Shown: positions 1 to 6,100 of the stretch, in pieces
Position numbering within the stretch: position 1 is the stretch's first letter
Layout of the letters: each line of letters begins with the position of its first letter
DNA from: an uncultured bacterium
Lineage (GTDB): Bacteria; Bacteroidota; Bacteroidia; Sphingobacteriales; Sphingobacteriaceae
Assembly (NCBI GenBank): GCA_903958995.1
Contig: CAJBVG010000016.1
Location: 1-6,755 of the forward strand
Length of the DNA stretch: 6,755 nucleotides
Direction: 5' to 3'
Program-made: the position numbers and the translations under genes
Notes under the pieces: model-generated
What the model saw: only the letters and a program-made list of their open reading frames with translations
Told to the model about the DNA's origin: nothing
Database searches by the model: none

Positions 1-101
1 CATACACCTCTTCGCTGCGGACATGAATCCAATGCTGGCGACTTACTTTTGTCGACCATAGCTACTCTCCCTTTTCTTACTAACTGTTGTATAGTAGGCA
101 T
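1..101 (-). CDS. rpsL: 30S ribosomal protein S12, N-terminal part (cut by window edge)
   Basis: The minus strand from the ATG at 99-101 to the window edge encodes 33 residues. They begin MPTIQQLVRKGR and continue with KSKSPALDSCPQRRGV, which is the highly conserved N-terminus of bacterial S12. S12 sits at the decoding centre of the small subunit and monitors codon-anticodon pairing. Only the N-terminal extension and the first conserved block are present. The loops around the residues known for streptomycin resistance (Lys42 and Lys87 in E. coli numbering) lie outside the window. There is no Shine-Dalgarno sequence; the bases before the ATG are A/T only apart from one G. A good Bacteroidota-type promoter lies about 65-90 bases upstream. 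In most bacteria rpsL is followed by rpsG and fusA, so this is probably the head of the str operon, although the downstream genes cannot be seen here. Confidence 0.95.
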   Translation of the reverse strand, partial: MPTIQQLVRKGRVAMVDKSKSPALDSCPQRRGV

Positions 102-164
102 TTTATCTAATATATTTTTTTAATATGTTCTTAAAAAGACGTAATACTCCCTTTTGAGGGACTG

Positions 165-194
165 CAAAGGTAACAACAATCTATTAATTCACAA
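165..194 (-). promoter_or_regulatory. Promoter of rpsL, Bacteroidota sigma-A type
   Basis: On the minus strand TTG (192-194) is followed by 19 bases and TACCTTTG (165-172). The second element matches the Bacteroidota -7 consensus TAnnTTTG in full, and the spacing to the -33 TTG is as expected. Transcription would start near 157-160, giving a leader of roughly 57 nt before the rpsL ATG. A small inverted repeat (148-161, TCCCT-TTTG-AGGGA) falls right at the expected start site. The start site is inferred from the consensus. Confidence 0.7.
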
Positions 195-208
195 GGGGTA
201 AAGCGAAA

Positions 209-224
209 AATATTGAAGAATATT
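209..224. repeat. Small inverted repeat upstream of the rpsL promoter
   Basis: AATATT-GAAG-AATATT is a 6-bp A/T-only inverted repeat with a 4-base spacer. It ends about 15 bases upstream of the -33 TTG of the rpsL promoter. It could be an AT-rich upstream element, an operator, or chance in AT-rich DNA. It has no GC pairs and only a short T run after it, so it is a poor terminator. Confidence 0.3.
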
Positions 225-262
225 GGGATTGAGAGCATTTAGCCCCCGTATAGAGAAGTAAT

Positions 263-279
263 TAACTGAATATCAGTTA
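263..279 (-). repeat. Inverted repeat across the pth stop codon
   Basis: TAACTGA-ATA-TCAGTTA is a perfect 7-bp inverted repeat with a 3-base loop. It overlaps the pth stop codon (273-275). In pth mRNA it would form a hairpin at the 3' end of the gene, followed by ATTACTTCTCT, which is only a weak U-rich tract. It may help 3'-end formation or stability, but it is not a convincing intrinsic terminator. Confidence 0.4.
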
Positions 280-830
280 TGTTTGGTCATGGTCAACTCC
301 ACGCCAATGCTAATAAAGCTCTTAATCATTTCAATAGACTTGCCTATCAATTCGGGTATCATCGGTTCTTCATCCGAATCGAATCCACTCAAAACATAAT
401 CCACTTGGCGACCTTTTGGGAAATTATCTCCAATACCGAAGCGGATTCTTGGGTAATTATTATGGCCAAGCATTAAATTAATGTCTTTCAGGCCATTATG
501 ACCAGCATCTGCTCCTTTTGGGCGCATTTTAATCGATCCAAATGGAATAGCCAAGTCATCAACTACCACTAACACGTGATTCACAGGAACTTTTAAAGCA
601 TCCATCCAGTATTTCAATGCTTTACCACTCAAATTCATGAAAGTAGTTGGCTTAATTAAGGTAACCTGCCTGCCTTTCATGCTAAATTCCGCTACAGAAG
701 CTAATCGCTCGGTGCTGAATTTCACGCCTTGCTCCTTTGCCAATGCATCAAGTACCATAAAACCAATATTATGGCGTGTATCTGCATATTCTGGACCAAT
801 ATTTCCAAGACCGACTATTAGGAACTTCAT
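273..830 (-). CDS. pth: Peptidyl-tRNA hydrolase
   Basis: This 185-residue protein has the length and signature of bacterial Pth, the cytoplasmic esterase that frees tRNA from peptidyl-tRNAs that drop off the ribosome. The N-terminus reads GLGNIGPEYADTRHNIGF, placing Asn10 and the catalytic His20 at the same numbers as in the E. coli enzyme. Other family signatures follow: PTTFMNLSG with the substrate-binding Asn66, VVDDLAIPFG with Asp91/Asp92, and GADAGHNGLK with Asn112. The protein is complete, with no missing key residue. The ATG at 828-830 is the natural start because the conserved beta strand KFLIVGLGN begins right after it. It has no Shine-Dalgarno sequence. It lies 192 bases downstream of rplY, but a strong terminator separates them, so pth probably has its own promoter. 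I could not find a convincing one in the repeat-filled leader. Confidence 0.97.
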   Translation of the reverse strand: MKFLIVGLGNIGPEYADTRHNIGFMVLDALAKEQGVKFSTERLASVAEFSMKGRQVTLIKPTTFMNLSGKALKYWMDALKVPVNHVLVVVDDLAIPFGSIKMRPKGADAGHNGLKDINLMLGHNNYPRIRFGIGDNFPKGRQVDYVLSGFDSDEEPMIPELIGKSIEMIKSFISIGVELTMTKHN

Positions 831-831
831 G

Positions 832-866
832 CTAAATTCTAAATTTTAAATTCTAAATTCTAAATT
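832..866. repeat. Heptanucleotide tandem array, CTAAATT x5
   Basis: Five adjoining 7-base units read CTAAATT, CTAAATT, TTAAATT, CTAAATT, CTAAATT, so only one base differs from the consensus. The array ends one base before the pth start codon and therefore forms the immediate untranslated leader of pth (minus-strand units AATTTAG). Inverted copies of the unit follow at 873-885. Confidence 0.85.
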
Positions 867-885
867 ATGGTTATTTAGAATTTAG
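853..885. repeat. Perfect 13-bp inverted repeat in the pth leader
   Basis: The arm at 853-865 (CTAAATTCTAAAT) is perfectly complementary to 873-885 (ATTTAGAATTTAG), with a 7-base loop TATGGTT. The left arm is made of the last two CTAAATT heptads, and the right arm is their inverted copy. In pth mRNA the hairpin would end about 22 bases before the start codon. It could shield or expose the ribosome-loading region, or protect the 5' end, but no regulatory role is shown. Confidence 0.75.
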
Positions 886-920
886 GTTAATTCGGCAAAT
901 TACTTAAAAAATAATTAACC
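885..920. repeat. 8-bp inverted repeat GGTTAATT / AATTAACC
   Basis: GGTTAATT (885-892) and AATTAACC (913-920) are perfect inverted copies separated by 20 bases. The right copy adjoins and resembles the AATAACCC octamer array that follows, so the left copy can be read as an inverted stray unit of that array. Confidence 0.5.
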
Positions 921-921
921 T

Positions 922-969
922 AATAACTCAATAACCCAATAACCCAATAACCCAATAACTGAGTAACCT
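922..969. repeat. Octanucleotide tandem array, consensus AATAACCC
   Basis: Consecutive 8-base units read AATAACTC, AATAACCC, AATAACCC, AATAACCC, AATAACTG and a degenerate AGTAACCT. The three central units are identical and the edges are diverged, which is the usual look of a slippage-grown array. On the minus strand the units read GGGTTATT, with three GGG runs flanked by AGG runs. At best this supports a weak two-tetrad G-quadruplex. The array lies between the rplY terminator and pth, in the region where a pth promoter would be expected. Confidence 0.85.
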
Positions 970-976
970 ATTTAAC

Positions 977-1000
977 AAAAAAAGCCGCAAAAAGCGGCTT
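977..1000 (-). terminator. Intrinsic terminator of prs-rplY
   Basis: On the minus strand AAGCCGC-TTTTT-GCGGCTT forms a 7-bp GC-rich stem (982-1000) followed by an unbroken run of seven T (977-983). It begins 22 bases after the rplY stop codon, a textbook position. The plus-strand reading also has a U-rich tail, but an interrupted one, and no plus-strand gene needs it. Confidence 0.9.
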
Positions 1001-1022
1001 CTTTGTCTTTTTAAAGTATCAA

Positions 1023-1601
1023 TTATTTTTTAGCATCAGCTGCAGCAGCCTCACGCAATGCTCTAGAAGTTTCAACAGAAACGATAGAGTTTGCTTTCGC
1101 ATCAAGAATAACGCAGTTAGGTACTGAAACCTCACTTACACGAATCATTTTACCAATTTCTAACCCTTCAATGTTAACCATAACATTGTCAGACATATCT
1201 TTAGGTAAACCTTTAACTTTTAATTTTTTGATTTTGTGAACTAATTTACCACCCATTTTCACACCTGGAGATGTTCCGCTGAAACGCACTGGTAATAACA
1301 TAGTTACCGGTTTGTCTTCGAAAACTTCCATAAAATCGATATGGTTAATTAAGTCAGTTAATGGATGAAACTGGATGTCTTGCATCGTAGATCTGAATTT
1401 TCTACCATCAACATCTAGATCAACGAAATAAACTTCTGGAGTGTACACAAGGTTTTTTAGATCTGCTTCGAATACTGCAAAGTGAACTTGTTCTTTTCCA
1501 CCATACAATACACAGGGTACTCTACCTTCGTAACGTAGCTCCTTTGCATCTCTTTTCCCTACGTTCTGACGTACAGAACCGCTAATTGAGATTGTTTTCA
1601 T
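1023..1601 (-). CDS. rplY: 50S ribosomal protein L25 / general stress protein Ctc
   Basis: This 192-residue protein belongs to the long L25/TL5/CTC form, which binds 5S rRNA in the central protuberance of the large subunit. Residues 1-90 carry the 5S-binding L25 domain, with the signatures GRVPCVLYGG (26-35) and FHPLTDLINHIDF (78-90). Residues about 95-180 form the TL5-type C-terminal beta domain, including PGVKMGGKL (112-120). A short Ala/Lys-rich tail (AAAADAKK) ends the protein. The start ATG (1599-1601) fits because MKTISISGSVRQNVGKRDAK is the usual beginning. There is no Shine-Dalgarno sequence, only A/T-rich DNA. It lies 110 bases downstream of prs with no terminator between, so the two are probably co-transcribed, as in many bacteria where prs and ctc adjoin. 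A strong terminator follows the gene. Confidence 0.95.
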   Translation of the reverse strand: MKTISISGSVRQNVGKRDAKELRYEGRVPCVLYGGKEQVHFAVFEADLKNLVYTPEVYFVDLDVDGRKFRSTMQDIQFHPLTDLINHIDFMEVFEDKPVTMLLPVRFSGTSPGVKMGGKLVHKIKKLKVKGLPKDMSDNVMVNIEGLEIGKMIRVSEVSVPNCVILDAKANSIVSVETSRALREAAAADAKK

Positions 1602-1653
1602 ACTTATTTTTATTTTAAATTTATATTTATTCTTGGTTGTATCATGTATAAAG

Positions 1654-1709
1654 TATTATGTACATTTTACTTTTTACATTTTACTTAGTACATCGTACTT
1701 AGTACATTC
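1654..1709. repeat. Degenerate 14-bp tandem repeat x4 (paired heptads) between prs and rplY
   Basis: On the minus strand four successive 14-base units read GAATGTACTAAGTA, CGATGTACTAAGTA, AAATGTAAAAAGTA and AAATGTACATAATA. Each unit splits into two 7-base halves that mostly end in GTA, so the underlying period is seven. The array starts two bases after the prs stop codon. The core TACTTAGTA is self-complementary around its central base. The array would be transcribed as part of the prs-rplY mRNA. Confidence 0.75.
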
Positions 1710-1711
1710 AG

Positions 1712-2656
1712 TTATACTATTTTAAACAAATCGCTAATTGAACCGTGTTCATTAACATTTGAAATAGCTTTGCTAAACAACTCGGCTACTGATAGTACTT
1801 TAATTTTAGAGCTTTTCAATGTTACTGGAATTGTATCGCATACAATTAGTTCTTCTAACACTGAGTTCTCTATATTTTCTAATGCTTTTCCTGATAAAAC
1901 CGGGTGAGTACACACGGCTCTAACACTATTCGCACCTTTATCCATAATTAATTGTGCTGCTTTTGTTAATGTTCCAGCCGTATCAATTAAGTCATCTACT
2001 AATACGATATCTTGCCCTTCCACATTACCAATCACATTCATGGATTCAATTTCGTTGGCACGTTTACGTTGTTTATCGCAAATAACCATTTCCACATTTA
2101 ATGCTTTTGCAAATACTCGAGCTCTACTGGTACCACCCATATCTGGTGCGGCAATGGTTAAGTTCGGTAAGTTCAAACTCTTAATATATGGTATAAACAC
2201 CACCGATGCATCTAAGTGATCCACAGGGATGTCGAAAAATCCTTGAATTTGCGCTGCGTGTAAGTCCATAGTCATTACTCGGTGCGCTCCTGCAACAGTT
2301 AGCATATTGGCTACTAAACGAGAACCGATAGAAACACGTGGTTTATCTTTACGATCCTGGCGAGCTAATCCGAAATATGGGATAACTGCAATAATATAAT
2401 GAGCAGATGCACGCTTTGCAGCGTCAATCATCAACAAAAGCTCCATCAGGTTATCTGAAGGTGCATATGTTGATTGAACTAGGAAGATATCACATCCTCT
2501 GATCGACTCGTTAAATGATGGCTGAAATTCGCCGTCGCTAAAACGTGCCAGGGTTAAATCACCTAATTCAATACCACTTACTTTAGCAATGTTAGCTGCA
2601 AGTTCTGAACTTGCTGAACCAGCGAAAAGCTTGATTGGGTTGAATTGTAATGGCAT
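1712..2656 (-). CDS. prs: Ribose-phosphate pyrophosphokinase (PRPP synthetase)
   Basis: This 314-residue cytoplasmic enzyme makes PRPP from ribose 5-phosphate and ATP, feeding purine, pyrimidine, NAD, His and Trp synthesis. The family signatures appear in order: FSDGE (39-43), YFGLARQDRK (94-103), the ATP/metal loop DLHAAQIQGFF (131-141), PDMGG (171-175), the flexible loop KQRKRANE (195-202) with a Lys and Arg two residues apart as in the catalytic pair of the E. coli enzyme, and the PRPP-binding loop DDLIDTAGT (221-229). The ATG at 2654-2656 gives the normal family length and start (MPLQFNPIKLFAGS). A TTG at 2696-2698 would add 14 residues, but these are encoded by the hairpin and T run of the tRNA terminator, so that start is rejected. 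The gene lies 60 bases after tRNA-Gln and before rplY. Its promoter is not obvious. Confidence 0.96.
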   Translation of the reverse strand: MPLQFNPIKLFAGSASSELAANIAKVSGIELGDLTLARFSDGEFQPSFNESIRGCDIFLVQSTYAPSDNLMELLLMIDAAKRASAHYIIAVIPYFGLARQDRKDKPRVSIGSRLVANMLTVAGAHRVMTMDLHAAQIQGFFDIPVDHLDASVVFIPYIKSLNLPNLTIAAPDMGGTSRARVFAKALNVEMVICDKQRKRANEIESMNVIGNVEGQDIVLVDDLIDTAGTLTKAAQLIMDKGANSVRAVCTHPVLSGKALENIENSVLEELIVCDTIPVTLKSSKIKVLSVAELFSKAISNVNEHGSISDLFKIV

Positions 2657-2669
2657 ATGCTTATAAATT

Positions 2670-2712
2670 AAAAAAAGGGATTGCATTAAAACAGTCAACG
2701 CAATCCCTTTTT
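2670..2712 (-). terminator. Intrinsic terminator between tRNA-Gln and prs
   Basis: On the minus strand AAAAAGGGATTGC (2700-2712) pairs perfectly with GCAATCCCTTTTT (2672-2684), a 13-bp stem with a 15-base loop. Seven T (2670-2676) close it, partly within the stem. It starts four bases after the 3' end of tRNA-Gln, so it ends the tRNA transcript. It ends only 13 bases before the prs start codon, which leaves almost no room for a separate prs promoter. prs may be expressed by read-through or from a promoter overlapping the hairpin. Confidence 0.85.
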
Positions 2713-2716
2713 GCAG

Positions 2717-2789
2717 TTGTCCGACTAGGGCTCGAACCTAGACTCTTCTGGACCAAAACCAGACGTGTTGCCAGTTACACTATCGGACA
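2717..2789 (-). tRNA. tRNA-Gln (anticodon UUG)
   Basis: The 73-base minus-strand sequence folds into a full cloverleaf. The acceptor stem is TGTCCGA/TCGGACA with discriminator A, the D stem GTGT/ACAC, and the anticodon stem TCTGG/CCAGA around loop TTTTGGT, giving anticodon TTG, which reads CAA and, by wobble, CAG. The variable loop is AGAGT, and the T stem CTAGG/CCTAG encloses TTCGAGC. The terminal CCA is not encoded (the bases after A are CTG), so it must be added by the nucleotidyltransferase. A consensus promoter lies just upstream and a strong terminator just downstream, so the gene appears to be its own transcription unit. Confidence 0.96.
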
Positions 2790-2820
2790 ATTTCCCTCTG
2801 CGATTTTAGCTTAGGGTTTG

Positions 2821-2852
2821 CAAATGTAGAAAAGGGATTGATTTAAAGCAAA
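2821..2852 (-). promoter_or_regulatory. Promoter of tRNA-Gln, Bacteroidota sigma-A type
   Basis: On the minus strand TTTG (2849-2852) is followed by 20 bases and TACATTTG (2821-2828). Both boxes match the Bacteroidota -33/-7 consensus (TTTG and TAnnTTTG) exactly. Transcription should begin near 2813-2816, leaving about 25 bases of 5' leader for RNase P to remove. This is the best promoter in the window. Confidence 0.8.
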
Positions 2853-2866
2853 AATATTTGAAAAAA

Positions 2867-2909
2867 GGTGACTGATGAAGGTAGCTGATGATTGGTGACT
2901 GGTATCTGG
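2867..2909. repeat. Degenerate heptad array, GGTGACT type (left arm)
   Basis: The units read GGTGACT, GATGAA, GGTAGCT, GATGATT, GGTGACT, GGTATCT, so most are seven bases and built on G-G-T-n-n-C-T. The last 15 bases (2895-2909) match the reverse complement of 3002-3016 at 14 of 15 positions, making this the left arm of a long imperfect inverted repeat. Confidence 0.65.
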
Positions 2910-3000
2910 ATGTTTAAAACTGAATTTATAATTTGAATATGAGACATTTAAAAATGATAAAGAACTAAATGGGAACATGGCTTGCCTAACCAATTGGCCT

Positions 3001-3035
3001 ACCAGTTACCAGTCACTAGTTAGTAGTTACCAGAA
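3001..3035. repeat. Heptad array, ACCAGTT type (right arm)
   Basis: Five consecutive 7-base units read ACCAGTT, ACCAGTC, ACTAGTT, AGTAGTT, ACCAGAA. Read on the other strand they are AACTGGT-like, the same family as the left array at 2867-2909. Allowing G-U pairs, the complementarity between the two arrays extends over about 21 positions (2889-2909 with 3002-3022). Confidence 0.75.
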
Positions 3036-3121
3036 TAACACAAATATTACCATCCTTCAAAAATAATTTACTATTTTCGACGCTTATCGTATATCCAAAA
3101 AGACAGGTATAAATATTCATT

Positions 3122-6100
3122 ATGTTAAAATTTAAATCAATAAACAATGTATTCGGTTGGTTGACTTTCGCTATTGCGAGTTTAACCTTCATGATGACCA
3201 TGGAAACAACAGCTAGTTTCTGGGATTGTGGCGAGTTTATTTCGGCTGCATATAAACTTCAAGTTGTTCACCCTCCAGGTGCACCTTTATTTTTATTAAT
3301 TGAAAGACTATTCTCATTGTTCGCAACAGATCAAAATAACGTTGCTTACTTTACGAATTTAGGTTCTGCACTTTCTAGTTCAGCTACCATTCTATTTTTA
3401 TTCTGGTCGATTACTTTATTGGCTAAGAAATTAGTAGGTAAGAAAGAAGAAGATTTTAATGCTACAGATATTATCTTAATTATAGGATCTGGTTTTGTTG
3501 GAGCATTAGCTTATACTTTCTCTGATACATTTTGGTTCTCGGCAGTAGAAACGGAAGTTTACGCAATGTCTTCATTATGTACAGCTGTAGTATTTTGGGC
3601 TATTTTGAAATGGGACAACATTGCTGATCACAAACATTCAGATCGTTGGTTGGTATTTATCGGATTAATTATTGGTTTATCTATTGGAGTTCACTTACTG
3701 AACTTACTTGCGATTCCTGCAATTGCTTTTGTATATTATTTCAGAAGATTCCAAACAAGTATTAAAGGATTAATCTATACTTCATTAATATCAATTGCGA
3801 TTTTAGGATTTATACAATTCGGTATTATACCAGGAGTAATTTCAATAGCGGCAAAATTTGATTTATTATTTGTCAATGCATTTCATATGCCTTTCTGGAG
3901 TGGTGCTATAGTATGGTTTATATTATTAGCTATTGCAATTGTATGGGCAACTAAATACAGTATTAAAAAAGCAAATGTAGTTTTAAATACAGCATTGCTT
4001 TGCTTAACCTCAGTATTAATTGGGTACTCATCATACACGATGATTCCAGTTAGAGCTAAAGCAGATCCGAACATTAACATGTATGCGAATGACAATATTT
4101 TCAATTTATTATCATATATCAATCGTGAACAATATGGTGAAACTCCATTAATTACAGGTCAGTTTTTTACAGCTAACTTGGAATCGGAAGTTGAAGGTGC
4201 GATGCAGTATCGTATTGATGGAAACGAATATGTGGAGACGGTTAGGAAATCAAAACCTGTTTGGGATAAAAAACAATCTGGATTCTTCCCACGTATGTGG
4301 AGCAATCAACAAAACCATATATCATTTTACAAAAGTTGGTCGAGTTTGAAATCAGTAACCAATAAACCTAGTATGGGTGAGAACTTACACTTCTTCTTTA
4401 CCTATCAATTAGGGCATATGTATTGGAGATATTTCATGTGGAATTTTGCTGGTCGCCAAAACGACATACAAGGACATGGAAATATTACTGATGGAAATTG
4501 GTTGAGTGGTATTAAAGCTATCGATGAATATCGCTTAGGTCCACAAGATAATTTGCCTGCTTACTTAAAAGAAAACACTTCAAGAAATGAGTTATACTTC
4601 TTACCATTAATTTTAGGATTAATTGGCATGTTCTTCCATTTCCGCAAGAATGCAAAAGATGCATCTGTAGTAATGATGATGTTCTTCTTTACTGGTATTG
4701 CAATTGTTATTTACTTAAACCAATATCCTTATCAACCACGTGAGCGTGATTATGCTTATGTAGGTTCATTCTATGCATTTGCATTTTGGATTGGATTAGG
4801 TGTTTTTGGATTATATGATTTTATCAGTAAAAAATTAAATGGTGCTATTGTTGCAACCGGAGTTACTGCAATTTCATTAATAGCAGTTCCTGTTTTAATG
4901 GCAAAAGTAGAATGGAAAGATCACAATCGTTCTAATCGTACTGTAGTTAGAGATTTTGCATATGACTATTTAAATTCATGTGCACCGAATGCTATCTTAT
5001 TTACCATGGGTGATAATGAAACATACCCATTATGGTATGCACAAGAAGTTGAAGGTTTACGTACCGATGTTCGAGTTGTAAACTTAAGCTTATTGGGTAT
5101 GGACTGGTACATTGATCAAATGCGTGAGAAATCTTTAGAAGGAGATTCAATTTCATTTACTGTACCAAACATTAAATACACACAAGGTACACGTGATTAC
5201 ATTCCGTTTTACGATATGAAAATTGCTGGTGTTTCTGATTTGAAAGACGTAGTGAATTTCATTAGCAGTGATGATAAAGCAGCAATGATGCAAACTCGTT
5301 CAGGAAAATCAATCAATGTATTGCCTACTAAAATGGTGCGTATAAAAATTGATAAAGCACAAGTAATTAAATCGGGTGTTGTAGCTGCAAAAGACAGCGC
5401 AAAAATTGCTGACTACATTGAGTTCAATTTGAATAAAGATGGTTTAGTGAAAAACGATTTAATGGTTTTAGACTTATTAGCAAATAACACTTGGACTCGT
5501 CCGATTTATTTTGCTGCAACTATGGGTGCAGATAATTACTATGGATTAAATGAGTACTTACAATTAGAAGGATTAGCATTACGCTTAACGCCTATTCGTA
5601 GTCCACGTAACCCAATTGGCACTCCTGGTGTTGTGAATACTGAAGTGATGTATGATAATGTGATGAACAAATTCAAATGGGGTAATATGAGCGATTCATC
5701 TGTTTACATTGATCCAGAAACTGCTCGTATGTGTTACAGTTTTAGAATTCAGTTCTTCCAATTAGCAGATGCATTATTCAATCAAGGTAAAAAAGATTCT
5801 TGCTTAAAAGCAATCGATAGATTATATTCTGTTTTACCTAAGGGGGCAACATCATTACAATACAAAGTATTTGATTTCCGTTTTGTTGATTTATATTTCC
5901 GTTGCGGCGAAAACAAAAAAGCAGTGGCATTAGCCAATACTATTATTGTTGATATTACTAGCAACTTAGATTACTACAAGCAATTCTCTGGTAAGAAAAT
6001 GAATATGTATACTGATGATGTTCAACAAGGTGTTGCTATCTTAAATGAACTTGCTCGTATATCAGGACAATACAATGAAGCGAAACTTAGCGATGAGTTG

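Larger units (their letters stand above)
2853..3121. other. Divergent spacer between the tRNA-Gln promoter and the DUF2723 gene
   Basis: This stretch has no gene I can support. Two short open frames on the minus strand (2811-2993 and 3016-3201) have low-complexity, family-less products and cross the tRNA promoter or the next gene's start. The spacer holds two heptad-based arrays in inverted orientation (2867-2907 and 3001-3035) around an AT-rich core, and a CCAATTGG palindrome at 2990-2997. A plus-strand promoter for the DUF2723 gene must lie here. TATTTTCG at 3073-3080 is close to TAnnTTTG but lacks a matching -33 box, so I do not annotate it. Confidence 0.6.

Noticed and set aside
205..224. 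Terminator for pth formed by AATATT-CTTC-AATATT plus T run
   Set aside because: The stem has only A/T pairs and the T run is short, so it would be too weak. It is listed only as a small inverted repeat.
279..849. Plus-strand open frames opposite pth (279-476 and 637-849)
   Set aside because: They lie antisense to a clear pth gene, and their products have no recognisable family features.
922..969. CRISPR-like or telomere-like repeat
   Set aside because: The 8-base units have no spacers between them, so this is not a CRISPR array. The resemblance of GGGTTATT to telomere repeats is superficial in a bacterial spacer next to housekeeping genes.
2657..2698. N-terminal extension of prs from a TTG start (14 extra residues)
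   Set aside because: These codons lie in the hairpin and T run of the tRNA-Gln terminator, and the extension has no counterpart in the family. The ATG at 2654-2656 gives the normal length.
2811..2993. 60-residue minus-strand open frame
   Set aside because: It spans the heptad array and runs through the tRNA-Gln promoter. The product is low complexity, and its start lacks supporting context.
3073..3080. TATTTTCG as the -7 box of the DUF2723 gene promoter
   Set aside because: It has one mismatch at an important position, and no TTG lies at the expected distance upstream.
3016..3201. 61-residue minus-strand open frame
   Set aside because: It overlaps the start of the DUF2723 gene and the ACCAGTT array, and there is no sign of coding.
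3883..4122. 79-residue minus-strand frame inside the DUF2723 gene, with a hydrophobic product
   Set aside because: It is the antisense shadow of membrane-segment codons, as hydrophobic stretches often give open antisense frames. The same applies to 5782-5964.
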